Origin: Ceratothoa steindachneri
Lineage: Eukaryota; Arthropoda; Malacostraca; Isopoda; Cymothoidae
DNA: 64,000 nt
Assembly: GCA_963969495.1 (NCBI GenBank)
Contig: OZ018324.1
Coordinates: forward strand, 43,212,609-43,276,608
Direction of reading: 5' to 3'
Below are positions 23,480 through 36,736 of this stretch, in pieces (position 1 is the stretch's first letter; each line of letters starts with the position of its first letter). Under the pieces are notes generated by a model. That model saw only the letters and a list, made by a program, of their open reading frames with translations, was not told the DNA's origin and did not search any database. The position numbers and the translations under genes are program-made.

Positions 23480-23870
23480 ATGAATACCAAATTTGCAAGT
23501 GCGCTTAGTAGAGTTTCGATTACGTTGAGATCCCTCTTTTAGTTATTCGCTCCTCATGCTTTTAGGTTATTTGCTCCACGGATGTCAGCATGTTGGCTAA
23601 AGGTGACATGATCCATCTGAGAAGAGAACTAGCTATCTTGATTGGTAGGCATCCAAATAGGATCCCTTTCTCTGGCCGTAGTTTTCTGGCAGATTCGTTG
23701 GGCTCTCCCGAGGCGGTCATTATTAGAGCCCTTGGGAAACTCAATGGCTCGCCGATGAGTTTGATATTGCAATCTACTATGAACTGTGTGAAAGGAGTGA
23801 TTTATGCGAGGAAACTCTCGAAGCCTGTTATGAAGACGTCACTTTAGAGCTAAGCGAGAAATAATAAACA
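23480..23870 (+). pseudogene. LINE ORF1 (gag-like) N-terminal fragment
   Basis: The plus-strand frame 23590-23847 contains MLAKGDMIHLRRELAI, GRSFLADSLGSPEAVIIRAL and MNCVKGVIYARKL, the order seen at the start of ORF1 proteins of jockey-group LINEs. After a one-base shift near 23822 the next frame continues CYEDVTLELSEK before a stop. The zinc-knuckle region and everything downstream are missing. A repeat shared with the LINE at 39 kb follows directly but in opposite sense. Assignment is by recalled family resemblance. Confidence 0.5.
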
Positions 23871-23887
23871 TTAGTTCCCTCCAGGTT

Positions 23888-24080
23888 GCCGTCCTGTACA
23901 GAACCAGAGGCACCACTAACTAGAAAGCTACACCGAGCTTTCGAAGGAAATCTTTAGCCCTAAATCCAACAACGGGATTAAGATAAGACTGGCATATATC
24001 GACGGCATAGGCACCGTGGAGCTCGGCCGCGGATGCAGTGAAAGCCATTTGCGCCAGATGGAGGCACCGGGATCTCTCAA
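23888..24080. repeat. Dispersed repeat shared with 38910-39060
   Basis: Shares, on the same strand, CAGAACCAGAG, CCCTAAATCCAA, TAAGACTGG, GGCATAGGCACCGT and neighbouring bases in the same order and roughly the same spacing with 38910-39060; an extra ~35 bp is present here. On the minus strand it can be read as AYAVDICQSYLNPVVGFRA against AYAAERHQSYSKRFGFRA, so it may be coding in the parent element. It lies beside LINE sequence in both places. Confidence 0.6.
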
Positions 24081-24159
24081 ACAAGGTGTAGAGTGTGAAG
24101 TTGATATGAGATGATTTGAAATAATTGGAAATAAAAAATATATTATATTTCACTCAATA

Positions 24160-26190
24160 AAGATATTTCTTTACAATGTAAAACGAATGATATCAAACAG
24201 CGCTATATGAGAATTTCAAACAGCTCACAATTCCTATAATTTGAAGAGACCGAGTTATCAAGGACTGAACTTTCAATATTTACATTGTGCTTATGATTTT
24301 CCTCAAACAAAATTAATTTTAAGGTTAAATATGTTCTCATTGCGTTTCAGCGAGGTGACACTACAACAAATTTGCCAGCGGAAATGAGATTTTCATTTCG
24401 ATACCCTGCAAGAATGTTTTTAGTAGACCATAGAAATAATGTCCACTTTTTATGCTTCACTAAGTCTTACCTCAAAATATTCCTTACACTTGGAAGTTCA
24501 GACACCAACACCTACCGTGCAGTCTCAGGAAGATACTCATATGAGAACTTGATTTCGTCTATCTCCTGAATTAAGCTATTTTATTAATGATTTCACACTA
24601 AAATAAATCAATAATGAAACAGGTGGATATTTACAAAAAAAACAGTTATTAAATTATTACACAAGGAATAATTGCGAAAACTACCATAATACTTGCTATG
24701 CATTTAATTATTTTGCTTCACATGTAACTTTGGCTAGCGATAAGTTATTCAAGTAAACACTGGGTATTCCAAAGTCCTGTTACACTCGCTCCCACTCTCT
24801 CAGCAAAGGACACAATGATAATTATGATGCAGTTAGACAGGTTTTCTGTGTTTTGCCATATAAATATGTGTCAAAACTATAATATTGATCAATGTGAGCA
24901 TCCTCAGTGGCTAGTAGACTCTCCAGGCAAGAGCTGAATGCCGCGCCTAAGTTACATACAAAGTCCTTCCACATGCTTGCCTACACGCGATTGCTGATGG
25001 ACTTCAGCTCATCGGGATTGCTATGGGGGAACCTTACAAGCCTTGTACAAGGAACTGTCTGTGATTACAAACTGTTTACATTGCCTGCAACAATTAACTG
25101 CGATTATTAAGGCTTTCAATATTCCCTACCTTAATGAATTTTATTATATATGATGGCAAATAACAAACCGTAAGATAATTACATTTAAATAGAGAACTAT
25201 TTTTATTTGAATATTTCAGCTCATATATTCTATGAATTAGTTTAAACAATGCTTTATGATTAAAAATATAGGCAACCCTAGTAGTAAACTGGTGAAGCGA
25301 TATTTTAGGGTAACTGCAATAGCAAAATATTCAACAATTCAATAATAATGAACTGCAAATTGATAATAGGTTAGGGTTATCAAAATTAAACTTTCTCTTT
25401 AAACTTGATTTCTACACACAAAAATATATTATTTTAACACCACTCCATTGATTTAAAACATATAACTTCCCTAAATTGGGCGGTAAGATGTTAAGTCGTT
25501 GTCTTCAGGCTATATTTTATATATTATCCGTACAGTTGCGTATTTTAAATCAGAGTGTAGCCACCACCTGGGGAATTTTGAGAAAGATACCTATGGGTTG
25601 TAAGATTAGAAATATAAGGATCTAGCGATAGAGACTTTAAGGCAACGTGTTAAGTTCTCGATAGAGGCAAACAAACACTATTTAACAGAAGGAAAATATT
25701 TACTTTTATTAAAATCTTTTTAAGAATATGACGAGTAAGGAAATTAAATTTTCAGGTTACATAAAGGCATCTATTTATTAGCCATGTGTGTTTAGCGTAC
25801 AGTTTAATATTTAATATTAATGCTATTTACATTTTATATTGCATAGCATATCTATGATATGCAGATAAATTTTTATCAAAGGAAAAGCAACTCCCTGAGA
25901 GATAAATTTTGTTTAGTTCCCCAGCGACCTACCCTCTCCCTTGTTTAAATATTTCTTCATCAACAATATTTGATTTTAAATTTACAAATAGTGTGCATAT
26001 ATTTTAGAAGATTTAAAAATCTTTCAAATATTAAATTTAGGGGATATCTTTTTTCCTTAATAGATATAAGTTTTTATTCGTTTAGAAGTTCATGTGTTTG
26101 CAGTACTTACTGTATAAATTTAAATGTTAATACATTTTTAAACATTATAAATATAAAGCCATCTTGAAAAGATTCATACATAAATAAACT
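24160..26190. other. No recognisable gene
   Basis: Two kilobases of strongly AT-rich sequence. It would hold the 3' LTR of the BEL/Pao element to its right if one remained, but I could not match any part of it to 32-33.7 kb by eye. Confidence 0.45.
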
Positions 26191-26193
26191 AGG

Positions 26194-28070
26194 TTATTCT
26201 GAAAGTTGAAGTTGATCAGACTTCAACCATTCATCCATTCTTTCTTTAAATTTTACTGCAGCTTTTCTGCTAGGTCGAGAAGCTGAAACAACATTCTCAC
26301 CAGCAATAACTTTATCAGGATCCGCTTCAACACCAGAAGGAGTTTCTTGACTACCTAACTGCTGCTGACCGTCCCCACTATCTAATTACAACGGATGAAG
26401 GTTAGTTACTGAAGTAGTTACAATATTATTATCATGTTTTAAAACTTTAACCACACGAATTGAGTTGAATTCACCTGGGAGCACTTCTACTAGTTTGCCA
26501 ATACTCCAGTATGGGTGAGGTTTAATTGGATTTTTAATAAATACTACAGAACCTACATATAAATATTTATTATTTCCATTATAACAATCTACAAGCGAGA
26601 ATAAATTACTATGTTTATTTCTTAAAGAAAGAAGATAATCAGTATACCATTCCTTTTGAAATCTGTTAACTATTACATCTCTTAACCAAGAGAGTTTAAT
26701 AAGTTGTCTCTAATTTCTTCTGAATCAATATTGCTATTAATAAATTCTTCAGAAATAATTAATGATGGGAAAGATACTCGGCATGACATGAGATGATTAG
26801 GAGTAATTACCTTTATACTATTCTCTTTATCCCTATATGTTAAAGGACGGTTGTTTATGGCCAGTTGAATATCTAAAAGGGCTGTTATAAAATTAGATTC
26901 ATTTACAATTGATCTTCCAAAAGTTTTATATATGCATTGTGTTACAGTTTTAATGAGTCTCTCCCAAATGGCCCCAAACCAAGGAGAGTATGCTGAGATT
27001 CTCTTATGCACTAAGTTATATTTACCAAATTTTTCTTAAAAAATATCTGAAGCAATGAGATTTGATAAAAGTGATGTGCTTGAAGTAAATGACCTTGCAT
27101 TATCTGAATACAAAACTTTTGGCAGACCATATCTATTATAAAACTGGACGAAAGCCATAATAAATTCCTCCACGGACATATTGTTTACAACTTATAAATG
27201 AATAGCTCTTGAATTCATACATGTGAAAATTAATATATATATTTTATGTTTGTTCCCAGAAAAATCAGAAGCGAAAAAATGTCCACTAAAATCTATGCCA
27301 GTATGCTCAAAGGGATTAACAAAGTTAACTCTATCTTTTGGAAGAGAAGGTGTAGCTGGAGCAGGGAAATGGCTAGAATTGTATTTATGGCATAAAATAC
27401 AATTTTTTAATACTTTCTTTACTGCTTGTCTAACTTTAAGGACGCCCAAACCAGTTTGTCTAAGAAGATTAACAGTGGAATCCACGCCCAAATGCTTGCA
27501 GGAAAGATGGGAATTTCTTATGATTAATGTTGTTAAATTATGTTGATCACTAAGAATGATTGGGTTTACTGCATCATAACTTAAAAGTAAATTCTTGGAC
27601 ATCCTTCCTTTAGAGCTAAGAATACCATTACCATCTTGGAACAGGTTGAGATTTTTAACAAGAATGGGTACATTTATATGAGCGGTAGGAAAATTTTGAA
27701 GGAATTTAATTTCTTCTGCAAAACAAACACTCTGCATTTGTTTAATAAGAAACACAAAGCTTAATTCTTTAATTTCTGCCACATTAATTACCAATTCTTT
27801 TAACATTTTAACAGCTGTTAACACCTTTGAAGTTACTGAAATTAATTTGGTTTATAACGAAAATTTATTTAATTCAATAACTTGAGTATCTTCTGCCACA
27901 GGTAGTACGACAGGAGAAGACTGTTCATCTATAGAACAAGTTCCCTCCTTAAATGGAGCTGGAAGACAGCCTAACTCACCTTTAGGCCAATCTTTCACAG
28001 GTAAGGTAATCCACGTAGGATTATTAAGCCACATAGACACCTGATTGCGAAACTTGGAAATAAACACAAC
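26194..28070 (-). pseudogene. BEL/Pao integrase with DUF5641 tail
   Basis: The zinc-binding H2C2 module reads NSHLSCKHLGVDST then LKNCILCHKY (frame 27824-27192). The catalytic core has HTGIDFSGHF (first Asp), VLYSDNARSF (second Asp, about 27115) and AYSPWFGAIWERLIK (Glu, about 26990-26950), a complete DDE set in one phase. Stops fall near 27851, 27190 (after MNSRAIHL) and 27038. After a phase change near 26705 the DUF5641 tail continues WLRDVIVNRFQKEWYTDYL, IGKLVEVLPGEFNSIRVV, with a stop in NLHPL, and ends SRPSRKAAVKFKERMDEWL with TAA at 26196-26194. Integrase inserts the cDNA; this copy is inactive as written. Confidence 0.92.
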
Positions 28071-28172
28071 TCTAGTTATATTATCAGCTATATTATGTTC
28101 AGAAGGAACATATTTAAAGGACAGGAGAATGTTTCTCTTTACTAGTCTGTTTTGGAATATTTTAATATCTTT

Positions 28173-29655
28173 TTACCTATTATTTACAAAAATATTCTTT
28201 TTAATTTCTCTTCCAGTCAAGGTCCAAGCAAGAGCCACCTGACTGTCAGCGAGAAAAGTAATATTTTCAACATTGAGATTGAAATTTAAATCACTCGCAA
28301 TTGTATCCGTACACTTTATAGCCAAATAAATTGCCAACAATTCTAATAATGGCAATGTTTTGTTAGGCAATGGAGTTAATTTAAATTTACTGAAGAGCAA
28401 CTTACAATTTCCATTTTGGACACAATAAATTGAAAAACCATAAGCTTGTTTTGAGGCATCAGTAAAAATAATTAAGGAGCATGGTAGATCATCGTTGGCA
28501 ACTTTGCCGGATACAGAGATATTTTTCTGACTAAGATACTTGTTGAATTTAGTGGCATAATGCTGCCATTCAGATAAAATTTCTTCTGGAGGTTCTTGAT
28601 CTCAAGAATATTTATTGGTGCATAACTTCCTTATAAAAAGTTTTGCTTCAACTAATAGAGGGGAAATAAATCCTATAGGATCAAACACAGATGATACAGA
28701 ACTGACTATTTGTCTCTTGGTATTACACTTAGTATCTACATAATTTACTTTAAGAGACATTTTATCCCCCTCAGGTTTAAAGACATATCCCAATACTTTG
28801 GATTCGTTTATAGTTAAAGTTTTCTCACTTGTGACAAATTGGTTAACAACATCATTAGCATTGCTATACCACTCTCTAAGTAATTATCCTGCCCCTGACA
28901 TGGTACTATACACTGCATGTCCAATCTTAATCAGGGTATTTTTATCCCTATTAGTTAATATGAGGTTATCTACATAAAATTTATGTTGTATAATGTCTCT
29001 TACAATGACATTATTACAGTTCTGGGCATGATGATATAAGACATAATTTAATATAAAGTGTGAACAGATCATTCCAAATATAATGGTGGAATAACGGAAA
29101 TAATGAAATTTATTATTATAATACACAACAAAACTAAAACAGTTCTTGTCACTATCCTTATTTAATTTAATATTGAGAAAGGCTTTTGCAATATCTTATA
29201 ACAACACACACTCATTGGTCCTAAAGTACATCAATAAACTTGGCAAGTCATTCAGCCTGTCAGTACCTGCATAAACAGCTTCATTTAGTGAAGGAGTGAT
29301 TTTAACTTTTAAAGATTCATTAAAGACTGGGCGAATTCTTGTATAGTTAACTAATGGATCTTCCCTTATGATGGGTCTGTAAGGTATCCATTTATGGTCA
29401 TCTGGATTAGAAGGTTCCTTAAGTTCCTCTATTATACCTAATTTAAGTTGTTCCTGGAATACTTTGAAATAATTTGAATCTAAAGGACCATTCTTACTGG
29501 ACACCTTTCTAGCAATAATTTTGGCTAAGTTGTAATTTGATTGGGCTTGATCCAACACATCTCTGTGCCAAGGTATATCTATATAATAATGCCCATTTTT
29601 AAACTGTATTGAAGTTTTAAAGTTTTCCACTTCTTTCTCATCATATAGCAAAGTA
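28173..29655 (-). pseudogene. BEL/Pao reverse transcriptase and RNase H
   Basis: One phase runs from 29651 to 28173 with only nonsense breaks. The RT N-terminal block includes RIRPVFNESLKVK and AVYAGTDRLNDLPSLL. A TAA near 29195 sits one codon before DIAKAFLNI, the motif with the first catalytic Asp. The second catalytic motif is FYVDNLIL (about 28990-28965). TAA near 28882 and TGA near 28600 follow, separated by SVFDPIGFISPLLVEAKLF, characteristic of Pao-type pol. The RNase H core has IIFTDASKQAYGF (about 28490-28450), ELLAIYLA and FLADSQVALAW. Every expected catalytic residue that I can place is still present, so decay is by nonsense rather than by loss of the active site. Confidence 0.92.
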
Positions 29656-29937
29656 TTTTCTTGCTCAATTTCCTATGGTTTCTAGGGAATACAATTTTCC
29701 AGATTAAGTTCTACATCTGAATTAGGAAATGCCTCAGACATAGGGGAGAAATAGTTTGATATAGGATGTAATACAAAATTAACTGCATTATTATACTGTT
29801 TAGGTACATTAACTTCTGTATTCACAGAAGAAGACTTTTGAAAAGACTCTATTAAAGGTCTGGCCTTTCTCTTAACTTTTCTCTTTTCAGGGATGTGTGC
29901 CTGACAAGGGACATCATGGCGGACAGAACAAGAAGGA

Positions 29938-30640
29938 TCAGCAGATGCTTCTTATGTACATTAGACAAATTGGTCGAGTCAGCAAAATTTCAAAGTTTCC
30001 TCCCTTTATATAGGGTGATTCTACTTGGCTAGAGACATTAAATTTATAAGAAATAGGCAAAGAAAAATCTTCATGGTTTGGCAGATCCTTGGTATTACTA
30101 CAATGTTGAAATTTCTTATTGTAAATCGTAGCAGTCAGGGATTCAATAGATCTAATGGGTATAAACCCATTTGATACTCGAAGCATCCTAGCTCAATTCA
30201 AATTTTATAACTCAAAAACGCAGAAGTGTTGCAAAATATCATTGCCTAAAATTCCACAAATATGGATTGAATCATTATGGTAATCTGGTATATTTTTACT
30301 CAGAGGGAAATCCATAAGTTTAAGCTTGTCTAAAGTTGAGAGATACCTTTTAAAGTCAGATTTAAATTCAGATTTGGTACACAGAAAAAATTTACTTGAG
30401 TTTTATCTGAACTGGGTAAGATAATGGAAGTATCAAAGGAATAACCTTGGATGGACTTATTAATGCCAAGGCTACTTATAGGCCTTGCAATTGCTTCAGC
30501 TTTTACACCATACTTTTGAAGTTGGCTATAATCTATTATTGATAACTGAGCCCCACTATCAAGTAGAAAAGGCATTCTCTGAAAACCTGAAGGAGTTTGA
30601 AAAAACAAGGATAACACTGGATTTGCAATATCCGCCTTTG
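29938..30640 (-). pseudogene. BEL/Pao aspartic protease and linker
   Basis: LLDSGAQLSIID in the frame 30617-30330 contains the DSGA active site of the DUF1758 retropepsin-like protease. Near 30340 the reading phase changes, and the protein continues as MDFPLSKNIPDYHN, ICGILGNDILQHF, the second conserved protease block. Two stops (about 30200 and 30187) follow, then the linker 30186-29938. The enzyme would cut the Gag-Pol polyprotein. Confidence 0.85.
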
Positions 30641-30653
30641 ATCCAACGGTTAG

Positions 30654-31990
30654 TCATTTGTCACTTCCTTTTCCCTTCACAGTTTTTGCAGAAGAAAGTG
30701 ACACAAGCATGGGACAACACATTGGGGTGACATGAGTTGAGGTATGGCAACTTTTACATGAAAAAGGTAACCTAATATTAATACCTGAACAAGCACTCTC
30801 TCTATGATTTAGGCTAAGACATCTACTACCCATTCCAAGTTGAACAGCTCTCTTGGACCTGCTTCCAAAATTGGAATACTTTTTACAATGTATTGACGCA
30901 TGATTAGTCAACTGACAAAATTTACACCCAAGTGGTTTATTCTTAACACGAGTGTCAAATTGCACATAAGTTTTATTATCCTTTTTGGTGAACTCAACAG
31001 GTCGGTTAGAAACAGACCTATCACTTTTGATCACATTACCATCCCTTTTGGTCTCAAAAGATTTCACACATTCTCTAGGTTTAATCAGTTTATAAATAGA
31101 TGAAGCATATGAAAAAATAAGAGCAGCTGATGGAAAGCTATTTTGTACCTTCCTACATAGTTCCTTAAGGAAGGGTGAAAACAGTTTAGCTCTGACAATA
31201 TTACTTAGGATAACTGATTCTGAAGTACCTTCCTCGGTAAAGTTTAGACCAAATTTTTCTAGTTGGAGAGTTTTTGCTTCAAGATACGAGATGAGATCGA
31301 TGTTAAATTCAATATTAGTACAAGGACTCAAAGTAATAATTTAAGTTAGGGTTTCATTGATCAGTAAATCCTGGTCAAAGAATTCTTCCTCTAAAATGGT
31401 CCAAGCAGCTTTAAAGTTTTAATCTGCTATGGGAAGATTCTTAAATAATGACAAAGCCTTATCTTTAAGGGATGCCTCGAGATAAACTAACTTAACTGAA
31501 TTCTTCAAACCTTTAACACTATTAATAGCATTGAAAAAATAAGCCTTAAATCTAAAAAACTCAAATGGGTCTTGATCATTTTTTCCAAAAGGGGTAATTT
31601 TGAGTTCAGGCAACTGAACTTTAAAACCTGGTATAGACTGAGAAGTGGAGATTGGGTTATTATGACTGCTACTACTGGTATTGCAGCTAGGAGCATTTGG
31701 TTCTATTAATTTAGATTCTAGAGTGATGATACAGGATAGTATTTCATCATTGTACTCAGTATCCAGCTCTGACAATTCTTCCAGCTCAACATCTATTGCC
31801 TCTTCGCATAGCTCTTTTAATGAAGTAATGTATAAATAGTGGGCATTTTGGGCTTTCTTAAGAGACTCAAACATTTCTTGAATGAGGGCTATTATATTTT
31901 TGAGGTATTGAGGAGTGAGGCTTTCTTCGGGTTTTTTGAAGACATTCCTAGTTACTTTAGTTAGGGAAATTTTATGGTTCTCACCTCCTC
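30654..31990 (-). pseudogene. BEL/Pao gag with zinc knuckles
   Basis: First block (31874-31419 and upstream codons to about 31980) is acidic, then KVQLPELKITPFGKNDQDPF, the DUF1759 signature that leads into the capsid-like region. TAA codons fall near 31418 and 31342. The second block (31331-30654) continues the gag and ends in knuckles: CKFCQLTNHASIHC (intact CX2CX4HX4C), a middle one reduced to RCLSLNHRESAC, and CKSCHTSTHVTPMC (intact). A TGA near 30652 separates it from the protease although the frame is unchanged. Gag would package the element RNA in cytoplasmic particles. The first Met is uncertain because coding-like sequence extends upstream of 31874. Confidence 0.88.
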
Positions 31991-31999
31991 CTTGGTTGG

Positions 32000-33718
32000 T
32001 ACTTTTACAGACCTCTTAAATATAATAGCGCACAAAAAAACAAAGATTATAAAAAAACTTTTTCGTCAAAATCCACACAAAATAATACACAAAAAATTGG
32101 ACAAGGGAAAGGATCTGCCAAGAACACAAAATGGAAACTTTGCTAATGGGGAATGTTTGGTTATGGTGCAGCAATCTTAATCTTAACAAGGAAATAGGAT
32201 GCTGCAATAAGTTGAATTCTTCAACTTAATATGGTTCTTTGAAGTTAACTGATATATAAAGAAAGAATTTTTCCTTTCGCTAGAATACCTTCAATGTTTG
32301 TTCGAACTACGCAACGTAATCTTCCGTTCTTCTTCTTTCTGCCAGCCGGCTCTCTGTCTTCACCTCCGCTTTTTGTATCGGTGCTCTCCACATAGATTAA
32401 ATGAAAACACCGTGTCAAAGAGGTAAGGAGCCGGATAGGAAAAGAAGAGAGGTGGGTGTCCGTAATACTTTATAGTGAAAAATATTCCAAAATACATCAA
32501 TACACAAAACGTTTAATATATAATGCAGACTACTATATTTTATTTCAGTCTGATAAGGATTATAGTTTATGAGTCGTGAGATTTGATCTTGAGATACTCG
32601 GATGATTGTTTGAAAGGAAACATCGCAGGTAATTTTCCAACTACAATCTACTTCGTTTTCCTTTGTAACAGGAATTTAAGAACCTGACTCAATTCATTGT
32701 CTGCTCAAAGGGTAAAAATGTACGGATAACTCTTTGTAGATCACGGCCAAATTTGTTTCTCCTTGAACTTATTTTTACCTTAACAATCATCAAAATCTCA
32801 ACAACTGATAATTTGAAAGGATTCAGCACTAAATCCAAGTTATCATAACTACTTTTGGGAAACTAACGGCTAAATTAAATTTCCATTTCTGCAAAGTCCA
32901 TATATGTGCAAATTTGATATTACCGGGTCGAGGAATCAAACCATTGCTATTTTATTGGCAGAGGTACAGTGAATTAACATATTTGGAGACAATTAAATAA
33001 ATTATTTAATATAGAGATTTTACAACCTTTAAAAATGAATAGTAATTCTACACATTACGTATTTTAAAATGTGTTTACGAAATGAAATGATAAATTATGA
33101 TACTAACGACTATATTACATGTGACAAATGAAATACCGATAATCTTACTTTTATGGTTCTCAAAATTTTTTAGAACAATAGAGGCAATGTGAAAAATAAA
33201 GCACACCATAAAAGTAATGAGGAAAATAGAGAGCATTATAGATTTAATGCAAATAATAGATTATCATAAATGAAAAGAAGATAAACTCATTTTTACATGT
33301 GTAGATATTTAGTAAACAGTTTTTTCAGTTCGCTTTTAGACCCTTCTCTCAATGGATCGACCATTTTATATAAATAATGTTGTGCCATTAATTTTAAGTG
33401 ACGGCCACAAAGAAGTGATAGAGTGGAAGCAAAATATCACCCTTAAATAAACGAAATTTAAGAAAATATAAATTTTCATGGATATGTTAAAAATAAGCAA
33501 TGCTCTAAACGTAATTCAAAAGTATCTATATGTAAGAAATAAATCTTCAAGTTTACATCTGTGGGAAAGATCAAAGTGAAAAGTACGCAACCTTAAGCAC
33601 ATGTTTCTTTGAGAGTCATAGTAGATTAATACAAATTTCTAGGAGAAGTATGCATACAATTTAAACTATCTTCAATAACTCTAGAATGACATGTGATCAT
33701 AGTTAAAATATGTAAATG
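32000..33718. other. No recognisable gene
   Basis: The 5' LTR of the BEL/Pao element would be expected in this interval, but no repeat of it was found to the left of 26.2 kb. A GC-richer patch lies at 32290-32460. No other feature is supported. Confidence 0.45.
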
Positions 33719-34720
33719 TGTGATAGAATTGCCTAAGGCGGCCGCGCATCGCTTCTATCACATATTGAAACTCATGCTTCGCAAATGCATGCTGCGAGAG
33801 AGAAAGAATGGTGTTCTTATCACCCACTATTCCCGAGTATTATCTTCCCCCGGTTCAAGTTTAATCAAGGAGGTTCAATCCCCCGTTTGCCTCCAGGCGT
33901 CGATCTGGCCAGATTGAATTAGGCTTATGGGAAGATACGATAGTCCGAGCGCTATCAGGACATTCCATGGAAGTCCCCCAATGTCTCCTACCCCAAGGGG
34001 CTGGCTCCGGCTATTTATGCGATAGAATTTCGCGTTTGAATCAGATCTCGATTAACTTCGCGAGGCATCACGCCGATCCGGTCTCCCTTGTGCACCTCGG
34101 AACTCTACCTCGAGAACCACCTTATTGTGTAGAAGAGGACAATATTCTTGAGTGCCAAGGTTCGTGACCCTCGAGACGCCAAGTCAACAGTGCCCCTCTG
34201 TTGTTCAGAAAGAGAACAACTTTAGAACAGTCATTGTCCTTCGAGCCCGTTCGACAAGAAACGGTTCTCTTTCCGCTGATATGAGGTTAGTTGTAATTTA
34301 ATTCCCCTCCCTTCTAACGTTCCTCAAGAGAACGCTTAGGAACCTTAATAACCTCAATTGTTCATCCAGAACATCTCCGGTATCTTGTCTCCAGGATCGC
34401 TCGTCTTTCCGAGCCCCACTTCGATCTCACTCCTCGAAGTCAGTCCTCCAACCCCTGGTTAAGGACAAACCCTTTAAAAACACCTCCTCTTGGGATAGAA
34501 ATCACCAGTCGGACCAAAGCCATTCCTTCAAATTGCCTTCCTCTGCACGACGATCTTATGAATACATAAGCTACGAATTGCCTTTAACTATTTAACTTTG
34601 TGCTAACGTAACCCCAAGCTTTAACACGGATTCAGCCGCCCCTTTCCCTCCTTGTTTGTTTTGTCATTTAAATCCATCCAAATCTTAATCCTCCCCTTAG
34701 TCAAATTTATCCCATCACCT
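33719..34720 (+). mobile_element. Divergent Gypsy-1-type LTR, 3' truncated
   Basis: Begins TGTGATAGAA and has TTCTATCACA 32 bp later, then shares spaced blocks with the other LTRs of the family: CAGATTGAATTAGGCTTATGGG, GCGAGGCATCACG, GGACAATATTCTTGAGTGCCAAGG, one minisatellite unit at 34195-34275 and the CACCTCTGCACGA-like region. The second half drifts out of alignment near 34720 and the ACGACA end is absent. It is clearly an older subfamily or a badly decayed copy. Confidence 0.8.
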
Positions 34721-34724
34721 TACT

Positions 34725-36731
34725 CAACAAAAGTAAAAAATTAATATGAATATGAGACACGTTGAAAGATGAAACAAAATTATTCCGTGTATAGGAAAAA
34801 TAAGTAGTTGTCTTGTCAACGACGAAATATATCCATATACCACCGAAGTAGTTTTGGGATTCCTTATCACAACAGACATGGACTCGCTCTTGGTAAGACT
34901 TGCACAAATTATAAAACTTTTTGGAAACTTAGAAAAGAGATACAGCTTGCATTTGGACCAAGTTACTTTAGCTATCCAAATCCCTAGTAACAGAAACTAA
35001 AATACAAAGATCCGATTTAAAGAAACCATACTAAAAGGTATTTGAACAGAATAAAAGACTTGTTGACGCCTCCTTATTTACCAGTAAGACTTTAAAGCAC
35101 CGTTTAAAGTAATCACAAAAAACTTTAAAAAACCGTAGATGTTGTTGCTCTCAAATTAGCACTGGTTTATATTCGCAAAATATGAGAAGAAAACTTAAAC
35201 ATACAACTGTATAGGCGGGTAAACAAGACCCGAACCGAGTTAAAAGATTTAATATCCTAGAAGCAAAGTTTATTAGGACACTATTATACAATAATTCGAA
35301 TTGCAGGACAATTCCAGGACAGTTTGGCAATTAATTACGAGATTCTTAGGTAAACCCTCAATAAAAAAAAACTTCAGAAATGTCTCTTTTTCTCTGAAAT
35401 CTAAATTTACACCACAGATGAGTTTGAAAATGAATTTTGGTCTAACTTGTCTCCGCTGTTCTCTATATCTCCTCAATTGAATGAAAATTTAGTTATGGAT
35501 TTAGGGAGCGAGTATATTGACTAAATGAAATAGGCCATCCGGATGATGTACATTTTCAACAACGTTTCAATAGACCGAATAATGATAGAAAGAGTTGCTA
35601 AATCTTTGCTCCATGAGCTGACCCAAACGATTAAGTTATTTCATTAGTAAGTTAAAGCGATCTTATATATAAAAAATCCAATTTTATCAATGTTTAATGA
35701 AAAATTATAGAAGGCTTTCTAAATGATATAATTACATTCTTGAACGTGGTTTGTTCGGAAGACGATTGTGGAATACAAAAAATGATCTTCATCCTTAAGG
35801 CTGGCAAACCAGCGGACAGGCGTGCAAATTTCGCACCATCTTTCGTTTGTAGTTGGGTGGAAAACGATTTGAAGAGAGGCCAATAACCTACAAAACATTC
35901 AACAATATAGGGAAATCATATCGAAACAGGAATCAGAGTAAAAATATGTTGACCTAGTCATAGGGGAGATTCAAAAGTCTTATGATAAGGTTCTATGTTT
36001 AGGTCTGTATTTCAAACTGCCACAACTAAAGTTGACACAATTATTGAGAAAATTACACTTTGATAATTTTGATGTGCTGAACCAAAAAGTACGAGTACAT
36101 TGGTTTTGCTTAATCGGATAAAAGTCAACAATTCAAACGACTCTTGGTTCTTTATTTCACAATTGCATTGACCTCTCAAAGTACTGGTCACATTTATCCT
36201 TTTGTAACTATGTATTGTAGATTTTACCTGTTTTCAAATGTGTCGACAAATCCTCTATATCCAAACAATATTTCTAAGGAAAATAATCTCTTTGTATTAC
36301 AAATGACCGTTGTGATTTCTTTTCATATGTTTATAATTAAAAAAACATTTATATCACAAAAAATGAAATTATCCAATGAAATCACGATCATTGATATTCG
36401 TCTAATTTGGGGAATTTTCAATTGCAGTAATCGATTTCTATTCTCCTGTTAAAGACTATTTTCCTTTATGCTTCTTCTATTGCAAATTGAACTCCCAGGT
36501 ACCTCGGACATAAATTTAAACCCCGAATTCTCGCTTTAATAAATGAACGTTTCTACGAACTTGCCGAAATATTTGAATGTTAATTGAATTGGTATCGTAT
36601 AAACAGCTCCGCTCTTTCATGACACCACTTCCAGATAATGACAAAATGGTAATTAGTATACACAATATACATTTTACGCATATCTTATATCCTATATTTT
36701 AGTATGTGAGCAGTAACGTGTCGTAGCACCA

Positions 36732-36735
<4 letters not shown>
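34725..36735. other. No recognisable gene
   Basis: AT-rich. The frame at 36144-36452 (102 codons, plus) is Ile/Phe/Ser-rich with no motif. No repeat ends recognised. Confidence 0.5.

Positions 36736-36736
<1 letters not shown>

Larger units (their letters stand above)
26194..31990 (-). mobile_element. BEL/Pao LTR retrotransposon internal region, decayed
   Basis: A near-complete gag-pol on the minus strand reads, from high to low coordinate: gag (DUF1759-like), zinc knuckles, protease (DUF1758), reverse transcriptase, Pao/A17-type region, RNase H, H2C2 integrase and the DUF5641 tail. That order and those domains define BEL/Pao. About 5.8 kb of coding sequence is normal for the superfamily. 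Breaks are mostly in-frame nonsense codons, with frameshifts near 30340, between 29940 and 29655, and near 26705. I could not identify LTRs, primer site or target duplication. Confidence 0.93.

Noticed and set aside
25440..33700. LTR pair for the BEL/Pao element
   Set aside because: I compared 25.4-26.2 kb with 32.2-33.7 kb by eye and found no shared blocks, so I did not call LTRs; a dot plot would settle it.
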